Position numbers and translations under genes: made by a program. The notes beneath the pieces were generated by a model. It had not been told where the DNA came from. It searched no databases and worked only from the letters and a program-made list of their open reading frames with translations. A DNA stretch of 64,000 bases from Planctomycetota bacterium (lineage in GTDB: Bacteria; Planctomycetota; B15-G4; JADJEK01). Within the stretch, counting starts at the first letter, position 1. Each line of letters starts with the position of its first letter. The DNA is taken from assembly GCA_016709145.1 (NCBI GenBank), contig JADJEK010000011.1, positions 62,001 to 126,000 on the forward strand. The letters run 5' to 3'. This document shows positions 52,469 through 61,487 of this stretch, one piece after another.

Positions 52469-54699
52469 GCACGCGGTGGGTCTACGCGTCGTTGATCGTT
52501 CTCGGTATCGGGATCGCGATCGCGATTCGCTTCGCCGAGTCACCAACACCGGCGAGTGACGGTTCCCGCGAGCCGAGGGCATCGGGGGCAGAGTCCATAG
52601 CACCGAAGGACACTCCGCTGCCCGTCGAGAGCGCACTCGTGCGCTCCGAAGTGGCCCCGACCGACGGCAGGATCGAGACCGAGGTTGATCTCCGAATTCG
52701 CGTACTCGACGAGGTCGGGACACCAGTCGGGGACGCGCGAGTCGTCGTGCTCGATGCGACGCACGTGCGTGGCTCCGACCGGACCGATGCGTCCGGACTC
52801 GTGTCGATCGTCGTACCCCGAGAACCGGAGAACCTCACGGCCTACGTTTCCGCCGTAGGTTTCATGGATCGGTACGTACCAGTGCGGGCAACGCGGTCGG
52901 TGACCAACGGCCCGACGGACGTCTCCCTGTCGCGCCTCCAGCTCTCACGCGTGATCGGGGTCGTGATCGACGAAGAAGGGCGACCGGTTGCGGATGCGCC
53001 GGTGCGCGCGGGCGCGATTGCGATGACGCGCGCGCGATTCGACGCTTACCAACGGCAAGCCGGTGTAGCCGAAACGAGAACGAACACCACGGGTCACTTT
53101 GCGATCGAAAACGTACCCGCCGGACAACCGACCTGGGTGTCCGCGGGGTTCGGAGCGCAGATCGAACCCACGCCTGTACGAGCTTTGGAGCCAGGTGAGA
53201 CCGCGGAAGTCCGGATTCGGTTGTTCTCGACGAGTGCGATCGAAATAGCAATCGTCGACGCCCGCAGTGGAGCGCCGATCCCGAGAGCGGCCCTCCAAGC
53301 TCCCGACGGACGCGGGCCATCGTATTCCTGGGCGACGCCCTCGGAAGCGATTCCGGGGCTTGTCGAGCAGGGCTTGCTCAGCGAGCCGTTCATGACTTGT
53401 GACGAGATGGGAATCGTGAGGACGCGAGTTCGAGCACGTCGACGATGCGTCCTGAACGTTCGCGCACCAGAGCATCGCACGCAACGGTACGTCCTCGACT
53501 CGTCGATTGCACGACACGTCATTCGGTTGGAGCCCAAATCGTATATTCGTGTCGAACTCGTTCTCGACGACGGCAACCCGCTGTCGTTCATCGAGGACGT
53601 ACCGACGATGAAGCGAGGTACGATTCCATCCGCTGGCCCCATCGTAGGTCATCTCGCCCGGGGCATGAGTGTTCAATGGAGCGGTGCCGACGGTGTTCCC
53701 GCCGACTTGGATGTCGACTGGGCATCGTTCCCGAGTTCGATCGACGTCGATCTGGGTAGCCACTCCGGCCAGGTCGGAGAACTCGTCGCGTCGATTTTCG
53801 GAGGCGAACTTGCGAGGTGCTCGGTCGAGTCGCATAGCACCGAGTTGCGGCTGGTTCTGCCGGCGGCGTCGGTCGAGCGACCGACCGGCGCATTGACGCT
53901 CGTCGTTCTCGACGCGAACGGAAATCCTCCCACCAATGCATTGAACCTGATTCTGCGAGGGCAGCCGGATATGGAAACGGGGACCGGCGTCGAAGTGGGT
54001 CCCATCGGGCTGTTCACGACGAGCGACGGCGTGCTGACTGCAGATCGCGTCGTTCCGGGTGCGTACGACCTCATGCTGCAGGACGCGGTCACCGGAGACT
54101 CGGTTCACGTCGGTCACGCTCGCGTCGAACCGAATTCGCGCGCAGACCTTGGAACCGTTCGGTTGGCGATGTCGGGCAGTGTCGTCGTCGAGGTAGGAAC
54201 TCCCACCGGATCGGCAGCCGCGTCCCGAGTGCGCCTCTGGAGCTACGGAATGGGTATGTACCTACCGTCGCCGGCTTACCTGCCGACGGATCGAGACGTG
54301 ATCGGAATCGTCGGATCTCCCATCGAGTGGCCTCAAGTGCCCAGTGGTGCTTATCGAGTCGAAGCGCGTTCGGCCGGTCTCGTACCAGCTTCCGCGGAAG
54401 TCTTCGTCGACTCGGGTCAGCCGGTCGTCGTCCCGCTCGCCCTGGACAGCGGGTATCAGGTCGATGTGCATCAAGTGGCCGAAGTCGACCCGGTCGATCG
54501 TCCGACCATCGAATTCTGGTCGACGGACGAGCGATTCATTGAGCGCTGCGAGATGAGGTATGACGCCGAAAACCGACGGCTGCTTGCCCGGTTCTTCGTC
54601 GGGGAAGGGGACTATGAAGTCCGCCGTCGGGATGGAAACCGTGTGAGTCGCGTGGAGCGTGTGACGGTCGATTCCAATCGGGTCGTGGATCTGCGCTAG
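52465..54699 (+). CDS. Large membrane-anchored protein with carboxypeptidase-regulatory-like domains, cassette copy 2
   Basis: A 744-residue paralogue of the protein at 35808: an N-terminal membrane helix (about 5-22, VYASLIVLGIGIAIAI), then a linker and several beta-sandwich domains. Clear units are 73-140 (VDLRIRVLDEVGTPVGDARV) and 160-240 (IGVVIDEEGRPVADAPVRAG; NTTGHFAIENVPAG); others follow at 250-330, 480-570 and 580-650 (AAASRVRLWSYGMGMYL). The C-terminal module (FWSTDERFIERCEMRY) is not in copy 1. The ATGA overlap with the small Cys-rich gene sets the start. An upstream ATG at 52456 is less likely. Likely an envelope protein facing the outside; function unknown. Confidence 0.75.
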   Translation: MSTRWVYASLIVLGIGIAIAIRFAESPTPASDGSREPRASGAESIAPKDTPLPVESALVRSEVAPTDGRIETEVDLRIRVLDEVGTPVGDARVVVLDATHVRGSDRTDASGLVSIVVPREPENLTAYVSAVGFMDRYVPVRATRSVTNGPTDVSLSRLQLSRVIGVVIDEEGRPVADAPVRAGAIAMTRARFDAYQRQAGVAETRTNTTGHFAIENVPAGQPTWVSAGFGAQIEPTPVRALEPGETAEVRIRLFSTSAIEIAIVDARSGAPIPRAALQAPDGRGPSYSWATPSEAIPGLVEQGLLSEPFMTCDEMGIVRTRVRARRRCVLNVRAPEHRTQRYVLDSSIARHVIRLEPKSYIRVELVLDDGNPLSFIEDVPTMKRGTIPSAGPIVGHLARGMSVQWSGADGVPADLDVDWASFPSSIDVDLGSHSGQVGELVASIFGGELARCSVESHSTELRLVLPAASVERPTGALTLVVLDANGNPPTNALNLILRGQPDMETGTGVEVGPIGLFTTSDGVLTADRVVPGAYDLMLQDAVTGDSVHVGHARVEPNSRADLGTVRLAMSGSVVVEVGTPTGSAAASRVRLWSYGMGMYLPSPAYLPTDRDVIGIVGSPIEWPQVPSGAYRVEARSAGLVPASAEVFVDSGQPVVVPLALDSGYQVDVHQVAEVDPVDRPTIEFWSTDERFIERCEMRYDAENRRLLARFFVGEGDYEVRRRDGNRVSRVERVTVDSNRVVDLR

Positions 54700-54921
54700 C
54701 GCGAGATCGGATGTGTTCTCGAGTGCTCCACGGAGATCTGTCCGCATCGGCGCACTCACAATGCTGCTCTCGAATCGTGAACGTCATCGCGGATCGATCC
54801 GTTCGTCGTTCGCGCGCATCGGGTTGGTTTCCGATCGGCGACGGGTCCCGTCGCAAACGGCGTTGGCCCAAGAAGTCCCACTCCCGCTGCAAAGCACTCC
54901 GCTCCCGCCCTCATTGCCCGG

Positions 54922-54949
54922 TTGACCGGACGCCCTTCGTTGCCATGAT
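54922..54949 (+). promoter_or_regulatory. Putative sigma70-type promoter of the parC-like gene
   Basis: TTGACC and CATGAT with a 16-nt spacer lie 75 nt before the parC start, at the end of a 324-nt gap (54700-55023) that shows no other feature. It indicates that parC is transcribed separately from the cassette upstream. Confidence 0.4.
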
Positions 54950-55023
54950 GCGGGCTTGCGTTGCGCGGCGGACCCACGCCACCGTCCGCACCCCGAAGAC
55001 TCCGCACCGAGGACCGTCCGTCG

Positions 55024-56952
55024 ATGGCACAACTCGAACCGCTGATGAAGCGGAACTTCATCGAGTACGCGAGTTACGTCGTTCTCGATCGAGCCATTCC
55101 CGACCTGCGCGACGGCCTGAAGCCGGTGCAGCGCCGCATCCTGCACACGCTGCACGAGATGCACGACGGCCGCTTCCACAAGGTCGCGAACGTGATCGGC
55201 GAATGCATGAAGTTGCATCCGCACGGCGACGCGGCGATCTCCGACGCGCTCGTCACGCTCGCGAACAAGGAATACTTCATCGAGCGGCAGGGGAACTTCG
55301 GCAACGTCTTCACCGGCCACAGCGCGGCCGCCCCGCGTTACATCGAGTGCCGCCTCACGCCGCTCGCGGTCGAGACGCTGTTCAACAAGCCGCTGACGAC
55401 GTGGGCCCGCAGCTACGACGACCGCCGCGACGAGCCGGCGTTCCTACCGGTCAAGATCCCGGTGCTGCTGATGCTCGGCGCCGACGGCATCGCGGTCGGC
55501 ATGACGACGCGCATCCTGCCGCACAACTTCATCGAGTTGCTGAAGGCGCAGATCGCGCTGCTGTCGGCGAAGGAAGTCCGCGTCTACCCGGACTTCTTGC
55601 AAGGCGGCTTCGTCGACGTCCGCGACTACGACGACGGCCGCGGCAAGGTCACCGTGCGCGCGCGCATCGAAGCGCGCGACGACAAGACGCTCGTGATCTC
55701 CGAGATCCCGTACGGCACGACGACGGAGAGTCTGATCGCGTCGATCGAAGCCGCCGCCGAGAAGGGCCAGGTCAAGATCTCGGGCATCTCGGACTTCACG
55801 ACCGAGCACGTCGAGATCGAGGTTTCGCTGTCGCGCGGCGTCTACGCCGACGAGGTCATCCCGCAGCTCTACGCGTACACCGACTGCGAGATGGTGCTGC
55901 AGTCGACGATCGTCACGATCGTCGAGGAGAAGGGCCGCCAGCGCCCGGTCGAGATGACCGTGACGCAGGTGCTCGGCTACCTGACCGATCAGTTGCTCGA
56001 GCGCATCAAGGCCGAACTCGCGCACGAACTCGCGCAGCTCGAGGACAAGCGCCACTGGATGACGCTCGAGCGGATCTTCATCGAGAACCGCGTCTACAAG
56101 CGCATCGAGAGCGCGAAGACCGAAGCCGCCGTGCGCAAGGCCGTGTGGGACGGCATGAACGAGCACTCGCTGTACTTCGCGCGCCCGATGGTCGAGGACG
56201 ACGTCGATCGCCTGCTCGGCATCAAGATCCGCCGGATCTCCGCGTACGACATCGCGAAGTACAAGGACGACCTCGAGGAAGTCCTGGCCGCGATCAAGGA
56301 CCGCGAGAAGAAGCTGAAGAACCTCAAGAAGACGGCGATCGGCTGGCTCGAGGAGATGATCGAGAAGTACGACGAGAGCTACCCGCGCCGCAGCGAGATC
56401 CAGAAGTTCGAGACGATCGACAAGAAGGAAGTCGCGCGCGCCCACATCAAGATGGCCTACGACCCGCACAGCGGGTTCTTCGGCTCGAAGGTCTCGGGCG
56501 ACAAGTTCCAGGTCACGATCAGCGACTACGACCGGGTGCTGCTCGTGTGCCAGGACGGCAGCTACCGCGTCATCGGCGCCGAGGACAAGGTCCTGATGCC
56601 GAGCAAGTTGCTGTACGCGGCGATCTTCGACCCGGAGCAGGGCAAGAGCTTCGTCGTCGTCTACCGCGACAAGCAGAAGAACCCGTTCGGCAAGCGCGTG
56701 AAGATCGAGAAGTTCATCCGCGACAAGGAATACCTGCTGATCAAGGACCGCGAAGGCAAGGTCGACTTGCTGTTCGAGGAGGCCAAGCCCGGCCGCATCC
56801 ATCTCGAGTTCGCGCCGGCGAAGTACCAGCGCCTGCACGACGCCGAGTTCGACCTCGACACGCTCGAGGACTGCGGTGTGGCCGCGCGCGGCACGCGGCT
56901 CGCCCCGAAGCCGGTCTCGAAGATCACGCGCATCGATGCCCCGCGCGGCTGA
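55024..56952 (+). CDS. parC: Type IIA topoisomerase subunit A (ParC-like)
   Basis: A 642-residue DNA-breaking subunit. The catalytic Tyr is Y106 in SAAAPRYIECRL; GLKPVQRRILH, HPHGDAAISDAL and the KIPVLLMLGADGIAVGM segment are conserved. A long coiled coil follows (about 430-490). The C-terminal propeller is short, so the protein is shorter than E. coli ParC and far shorter than GyrA. The QRDR Ser of most enzymes (HPHGDS) is Ala here. The partner ParE-like gene is at 45.6 kb. The FAD-oxidoreductase gene overlaps its end by 17 bp. Confidence 0.9.
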   Translation: MAQLEPLMKRNFIEYASYVVLDRAIPDLRDGLKPVQRRILHTLHEMHDGRFHKVANVIGECMKLHPHGDAAISDALVTLANKEYFIERQGNFGNVFTGHSAAAPRYIECRLTPLAVETLFNKPLTTWARSYDDRRDEPAFLPVKIPVLLMLGADGIAVGMTTRILPHNFIELLKAQIALLSAKEVRVYPDFLQGGFVDVRDYDDGRGKVTVRARIEARDDKTLVISEIPYGTTTESLIASIEAAAEKGQVKISGISDFTTEHVEIEVSLSRGVYADEVIPQLYAYTDCEMVLQSTIVTIVEEKGRQRPVEMTVTQVLGYLTDQLLERIKAELAHELAQLEDKRHWMTLERIFIENRVYKRIESAKTEAAVRKAVWDGMNEHSLYFARPMVEDDVDRLLGIKIRRISAYDIAKYKDDLEEVLAAIKDREKKLKNLKKTAIGWLEEMIEKYDESYPRRSEIQKFETIDKKEVARAHIKMAYDPHSGFFGSKVSGDKFQVTISDYDRVLLVCQDGSYRVIGAEDKVLMPSKLLYAAIFDPEQGKSFVVVYRDKQKNPFGKRVKIEKFIRDKEYLLIKDREGKVDLLFEEAKPGRIHLEFAPAKYQRLHDAEFDLDTLEDCGVAARGTRLAPKPVSKITRIDAPRG

Positions 56953-58171
56953 TTCCTCCGCGCGCGTGGCCGTGGTCGGCGGTGGTCCCGCCGGCTTGAT
57001 GGCCGCGCTCGTGTTGGCGCAGGCGCGCGTCGCGGTCGACCTGTTCGACGCGATGCCGACGCTCGGGCGCAAGTTCCTCGTCGCCGGCAAGGGCGGGTTG
57101 AACCTCACGCACAGCGATCCGCCGGAGTTGTTCGCGCGCCGCTACGGCGAACACTGCGCGCGGTTCTTGCAGATGCTCGGCCGCTTCTCGCCCGACCATT
57201 TGCGCGCGCTCGCGTTCGGGCTCGGTGTCGAGACGATGGTCGGCTCGAGCGGACGCGTGTTTCCGAAGGACTTCAAGGCCGCGCCTTTTTTGCGCACGCT
57301 GGTGCAACGTCTGCGCGATGCGGGCGTGCGGATCCACTCCCGCCATCGGCTGGTCGAGATCGCGGCGGGTCCGTGCCTGACGTTCGCGCGCGCCGACGGC
57401 ACGCGCATCGAGCACGAGGCCTCGGCGGCCGTGCTCGCGCTCGGTGGCGGCTCGTGGCGCATCACGGGGTCGGACGGCGCGTGGACTGCGATGCTCGAAC
57501 GCTCGGGCGTCCGCGTCCTGCCGCTGCAGCCGGCCAATTGTGCGTTTGCCGTGCGGTGGTCGCCGCAATTGCTCGCGCGCGCCGAAGGCCGACCGTTGAA
57601 GAACCTCGCGGTGACGACGGCGGGTGCGAACGCGCTCGGCGAGTTGGTGGTCACGCGCTTCGGGCTCGAGGGCAACGCGCTCTATCCGCTGAGCGCGCCG
57701 CTGCGATCCGCGATCGCGGCGCGCGGCCGCGTGACGATCCGCATCGACTTGAAGCGCGAGCTTTCGCAGGACGAAGTCCGCGAACGGCTCGCCACCGGGC
57801 GGGGCAAGAAGTCGACGTCGGAGTTCCTGCGTCGCGAACTGCGGCTCGCGCCGCCGGCCATCGCGTTGATGCGCGAAGGGGCGTCGCCGTACGAGCTATC
57901 GGACCCGGCGCGTCTCGCGGCGCGGGTGAAGTCGTGCCCGGTCGAGTTGTGCGGCGTCGCCGAACTCGACGACGCGATCTCGTCGGCGGGTGGGGTGTCG
58001 TTCGACGCAGTCGACGATCACTTGATGCTGCGCGCGTTGCCCGGCGTGTTCGTCGCCGGCGAGATGCTCGATTGGGAGGCGCCGACGGGCGGCTATTTGC
58101 TGCAAGGCGCGTTCACGACGGGCTTCGTCGCGGGCCACGGCGCGCTCGAATTCGTGAAGCTCAAGTGCTGA
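56936..58171 (+). CDS. BaiN/HI0933-type FAD-dependent oxidoreductase
   Basis: A 411-residue flavoprotein. The FAD-binding motif is VAVVGGGPAGLMAALVLA; FLVAGKGGLNLTHSD, SGRVFPKDFKAAPFL and the C-terminal FVAGEMLDWEAPTGGYLLQG are typical of this family (formerly HI0933-like; TIGR03862 branch). Its biochemical role is unproven in most bacteria. It begins inside the end of parC (17-bp overlap), so it is cotranscribed with it. A large GGGGACAG inverted repeat lies 36 nt after the stop. Confidence 0.85.
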   Translation: MPRAADSSARVAVVGGGPAGLMAALVLAQARVAVDLFDAMPTLGRKFLVAGKGGLNLTHSDPPELFARRYGEHCARFLQMLGRFSPDHLRALAFGLGVETMVGSSGRVFPKDFKAAPFLRTLVQRLRDAGVRIHSRHRLVEIAAGPCLTFARADGTRIEHEASAAVLALGGGSWRITGSDGAWTAMLERSGVRVLPLQPANCAFAVRWSPQLLARAEGRPLKNLAVTTAGANALGELVVTRFGLEGNALYPLSAPLRSAIAARGRVTIRIDLKRELSQDEVRERLATGRGKKSTSEFLRRELRLAPPAIALMREGASPYELSDPARLAARVKSCPVELCGVAELDDAISSAGGVSFDAVDDHLMLRALPGVFVAGEMLDWEAPTGGYLLQGAFTTGFVAGHGALEFVKLKC

Positions 58172-58206
58172 CGCAGCGACGGCGGATCCCCAAACCGACA
58201 GTGGGG

Positions 58207-58285
58207 ACGAAGGGGACAGACCCCGCGACGTCCTGGCGCGGGGACAGACCCCACGTCAGGACGTCGTGGGGTCTGTCCCCTTCGT
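58207..58285. repeat. GGGGACAG-family inverted repeat, locus 3
   Basis: ACGAAGGGGACAGACCCC with CGACGTCCTG next to it (29 nt from 58207) is inverted at 58257-58285 with a single mismatch. The loop holds a further GGGGACAGACCCC in direct order. It lies between the convergent flavoprotein and sulfatase genes. Confidence 0.75.
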
Positions 58286-58307
58286 CGGAGCTGCGCGAGG
58301 CGTGCGC

Positions 58308-59777
58308 TCAGCGCTCGTCGTTCGTGCTCTTGTCGTGGTTCGCACCCGGTTCGGCATCGTCCCCGAGATAGCCGAGCTCTTGCAGCCTGCGGATCGAGTC
58401 GTCGTCGAGCGGGACCGGCGTCGGTGAGATGAACGCCTTGGCGCGTTCGACGCGCTGCGTCTCCCACTTCGTGAGGAACGACTCGATCGAGCGCACGACG
58501 TCTCCGCTCTGCGCGAACGTGTTGGCGCGCTCGCGCGGATCGCTCGCGAGTTGCCACAAGCCCGTCGCCGAGCCCTTCTCGCCGAACCGCCGCGTGCGGT
58601 CGTTCACGTACAGCAGTTCCGGTGTGCGGACACCGATCGGGTCTCGATACACCTTGCCGACTTCGACCACGACCAAGGGTCGATACGGATGCGGCGGGGG
58701 TTCGTCGCGGACGAGCCATGCGCGCGACTCGCCGTCGATGCCCGGCAGCGGCTCGAGGCCGATCAAGTCGAGCAGCGTTGGCATCGCGTCGACGGCGCCG
58801 AACAGTGGCTCCACGACGCGGCCGGCGGGTAGCCCGTTCGGCCAATGCAGGATCAGCGGGATGTGCGTGAGTTCGCGATGCAAGTTGCGGCCGCCGTGGC
58901 CGATCGACATGCGGTCGAACAATTCCTCGCCGTGGTCGGAGACGACGACGATCAGCGTGTCGTCGAGGAGATCGCGCTCGCGCAAATGATCGACGAAGCG
59001 CGCGAGCTGCGCGTCGTTGTACGCGACTTCTTCGTCGTAGAGGTCGGAGAGCAGCGTCTGCTCCGCCTTCGAGAACACGTTGCCGCCGGTCTTGCGGGCC
59101 TGCAGGCGCTCGACCGAGCCATCCATCTCCGTCGTCGCCGCGGCCGCGTACGTGGCGACGTCGGGATGGCGCGAGTAGGGCTCGTGCGGGTCGATCGAAT
59201 GCAGCATCAGGAAGAACGGCTGGTCCGGAGCGCGTGGCCCGTCGATCCACGCGAGGGCCGAGTCGACCAAGCGCTCGGCGAGATAGACGTCGTCCGCGCG
59301 CCGCTTGCGCTGCAGCCAGGTCAGGTCGCGGTCCAGCTCGAGGTATTCGTCGTAGCCCTGCGCGAACCCGAATTGCGCCGAGGTCGCGACCGTCAGTGTT
59401 CGCCCGATCGTGGCGTAGCCGTGCGCCTTGAACCACTCCGGGGCCGTCGTCATCGACTCGGGCAGGCGGTCGCCGAACGCGCGCGAGAACGGCGGCGCGA
59501 AGCAACCCGTGAGCAGCGTCGCGACCGACGGTTGCGTCCAATTCGCGTGCGCGTGAGCTTCTTCGAAGCACACCCCGCCGCGCGCCAACGCGTCGAACGC
59601 GGGTGTCGGTCGACCATAGCCGTAGCAGGACAGACGATCCGCGCGCAGCGTGTCGACGAGCCAGAACACGACGTTCGGCCGGCCCGTGTGCGCATCGGCG
59701 TCCGAGCACGCGGGGAGCGACGCACCCACGGCGAGAGCCGCGAGCGTCAGCAAGGAGAAGAGCGTGCGCGGCGACAT
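58308..59777 (-). CDS. Sulfatase-superfamily lipoprotein, second paralogue
   Basis: A 489-residue lipoprotein (LAVGASLPAC lipobox, C24). VVFWLVDTLRADRLSCYGY and VVVSDHGEELFDRM give metal ligands of the alkaline phosphatase superfamily; HSIDPHEPY is conserved. The position of the formylglycine Cys/Ser reads NWTQPSVATLLTG, i.e. Thr, so classical sulfatase chemistry is doubtful. The C-terminal ELGYLGDD tail parallels the paralogue at 28104. The ATG at 59777 gives the signal peptide; the frame is open to 59837. Convergent with the flavoprotein gene. Confidence 0.85.
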   Translation of the reverse strand: MSPRTLFSLLTLAALAVGASLPACSDADAHTGRPNVVFWLVDTLRADRLSCYGYGRPTPAFDALARGGVCFEEAHAHANWTQPSVATLLTGCFAPPFSRAFGDRLPESMTTAPEWFKAHGYATIGRTLTVATSAQFGFAQGYDEYLELDRDLTWLQRKRRADDVYLAERLVDSALAWIDGPRAPDQPFFLMLHSIDPHEPYSRHPDVATYAAAATTEMDGSVERLQARKTGGNVFSKAEQTLLSDLYDEEVAYNDAQLARFVDHLRERDLLDDTLIVVVSDHGEELFDRMSIGHGGRNLHRELTHIPLILHWPNGLPAGRVVEPLFGAVDAMPTLLDLIGLEPLPGIDGESRAWLVRDEPPPHPYRPLVVVEVGKVYRDPIGVRTPELLYVNDRTRRFGEKGSATGLWQLASDPRERANTFAQSGDVVRSIESFLTKWETQRVERAKAFISPTPVPLDDDSIRRLQELGYLGDDAEPGANHDKSTNDER

Positions 59778-59918
59778 CGGCGTGGATCCGGGCGCGAGGG
59801 GCCGGCGCATTGTGGCCGGTTCGCGGCGGTCCGGCAATCTGCGCGAGCGCGGCCTTTACTTCGGACAGTCGACCTGTTGAAACCGGAGCCCAAGCGCACC
59901 GACGGATCCTCGCCGCCC

Positions 59919-60521
59919 ATGTCCGACGCGATGAAGAAGCACCTCGAAGACGAATGTGCCACGCAGCTCGACGACATCCTGTCGGTCGGGCCGACGCAGG
60001 CGCGCGCGATGGCGGCGGAGTTCGTCGAGATGGCGTTCCAGGCGTCGAAGTCCGAGCGCACGTTCGATCTGCCCCAGGACTACGGTGACCGCCTGATCGC
60101 CGACGAGGCGCGTGATCCCGCGATGCGCGCGCGCTTGGCGATTCGGCGCGCCGAGGGCGTTCGCGACGACGACTTGCGCTGGTGGTGGAACCGGCACGAC
60201 GTGCAGCGGCGCTTGGCCGTCGTGCTCGACGCCGTCATGAAGTCGGCGGCGATGCGCTTCTTGCACGAGCAGCAGAAGCTGCCCGAGGCCGAAGTGCTGC
60301 GTCGACTCGCGCTTCTTTATCCCGACTACAGCGATTCGCTCGACGACCCCGACATCGGCGTCGACGCCGATGCACCGCTGCCGATCGAATTGAAGAACCG
60401 CGTCAGCGACTACCTCGCGCGTGAGGCGTCGAGCCCCGAAGGTCGGGTCCCGCGCTTGCTGAAGGGCAAGACTTCGCTGAACGCGTTGCTGCGCGACGAA
60501 GTCCGCGCCGGAAAGATCTGA
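59919..60521 (+). CDS. Conserved-looking cytosolic protein of unknown function
   Basis: A 200-residue, mainly helical, charged protein without signal or membrane helix. Notable segments are DLPQDYGDRLIAD, DDDLRWWWNRHDVQRRL and EVLRRLALLYPDYSDSL. I do not recognise the family. The gene starts 142 nt from the divergent sulfatase gene and ends 8 nt before the S4-type pseudouridine synthase gene, so these two form an operon; a link to RNA modification is only inferred from that. Confidence 0.7.
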   Translation: MSDAMKKHLEDECATQLDDILSVGPTQARAMAAEFVEMAFQASKSERTFDLPQDYGDRLIADEARDPAMRARLAIRRAEGVRDDDLRWWWNRHDVQRRLAVVLDAVMKSAAMRFLHEQQKLPEAEVLRRLALLYPDYSDSLDDPDIGVDADAPLPIELKNRVSDYLAREASSPEGRVPRLLKGKTSLNALLRDEVRAGKI

Positions 60522-60529
60522 GTTCCGCG

Positions 60530-61360
60530 ATGCCGACGGTGTTCGAAGTCCTGCGCGGCCTGATGCCCGAGGCGAGCAACAACACGCTGCGCGGCCTGGT
60601 CAAGGACGGCCGCGTCACGGTCGGTGGTCGCAAGGCGAAGCTCGCGACCGAAGAAGTCGAGCCCGGCGCGCGCCTGTTGGTCCTGCCGAAGCGCACCGCG
60701 GTCGAGCACCGCCTGTCGCCGCTGACGCTGGTCCACGAGGACGACGACATCATCGTGGTCGACAAACCGCGTGGCCTGCTGACGAGCACGACCGCGCGCG
60801 AGAAACGCGTCACGGCGCTGCAGCGCATCGACGAGTACTTGCACGCGACCGATCGGACCAAGCACTGCGTGGCCGTGCATCGCCTCGATCGCGACGCCTG
60901 CGGGCTGCTCGTGTTCGCGAAGTCGCCGCGCGCCGTCGAGCGCTTGAAGCGACAATTCTTCGAGCACACCGTCGAGCGGCATTACCTCGCGATCGTGCGC
61001 GGCCATCCGCAGCCGGCCGAAGGACGCATCGATCTCGCGCTGGTCGAGCGCGCCGATGGCGTGGTGCGACCGGCTCGCCCGGGTGACGACGCCAAGGAAG
61101 CCGCCACGCGCTATCGCACGGTCGAGTTGCGCGGCGAGAACGCCGTGCTCGAGGTCGAACTCGAGACCGGCCGCAAGCACCAGATCCGCGCGCACCTTTC
61201 CGCGCTCGGCCATCCGCTGGTCGGCGACGAAGCCTACGGCGGCGGCAAGGGCGTGATGCTCTTGTGCGCGGTCTCGCTCGCGTTCGATCATCCGATTCGG
61301 CCGAAGCGCATGCGCTTCGAGCGCGAACCACCGCCCGAGATGCAGTCCGGCGGCGCGTGA
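60530..61360 (+). CDS. RluA-family pseudouridine synthase with S4 domain
   Basis: A 276-residue enzyme. The N-terminal 60 residues form an S4 RNA-binding domain (LRGLVKDGRVTVGGRKAK). The catalytic domain has DDIIVVDKPRGLLTS, the active-site HRLDRDACGLLVF (Asp nucleophile), and the family end GRKHQIRAHL and GHPLVGDEAYGG. It modifies 23S rRNA or tRNA uridines; the position is not decidable. Related in family to the S4-lacking paralogue at 68-751. The stop is followed by a gap of 126 nt holding short GGCCCGGGTGAT repeats. Confidence 0.9.
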   Translation: MPTVFEVLRGLMPEASNNTLRGLVKDGRVTVGGRKAKLATEEVEPGARLLVLPKRTAVEHRLSPLTLVHEDDDIIVVDKPRGLLTSTTAREKRVTALQRIDEYLHATDRTKHCVAVHRLDRDACGLLVFAKSPRAVERLKRQFFEHTVERHYLAIVRGHPQPAEGRIDLALVERADGVVRPARPGDDAKEAATRYRTVELRGENAVLEVELETGRKHQIRAHLSALGHPLVGDEAYGGGKGVMLLCAVSLAFDHPIRPKRMRFEREPPPEMQSGGA

Positions 61361-61451
61361 GGCACCCGGTCGCTCGCGCCGAGCCGTCGCGCGCAACCCA
61401 ACGCGAGCGGGGCACGGCGACGCATCGCGGGAACGAGGCCACCCGGGCCAC

Positions 61452-61487
61452 GGCCCGGGTGCCGGCCCGGGTGATGGCCCGGGTGAT
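61452..61487. repeat. Three 12-bp direct repeats
   Basis: GGCCCGGGTGCC, GGCCCGGGTGAT, GGCCCGGGTGAT in a row, preceded by the inverted form CCACCCGGGCC. They abut the stop codon of the minus-strand gene at 61487. Each unit is itself partly palindromic (CCCGGG). Confidence 0.7.
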
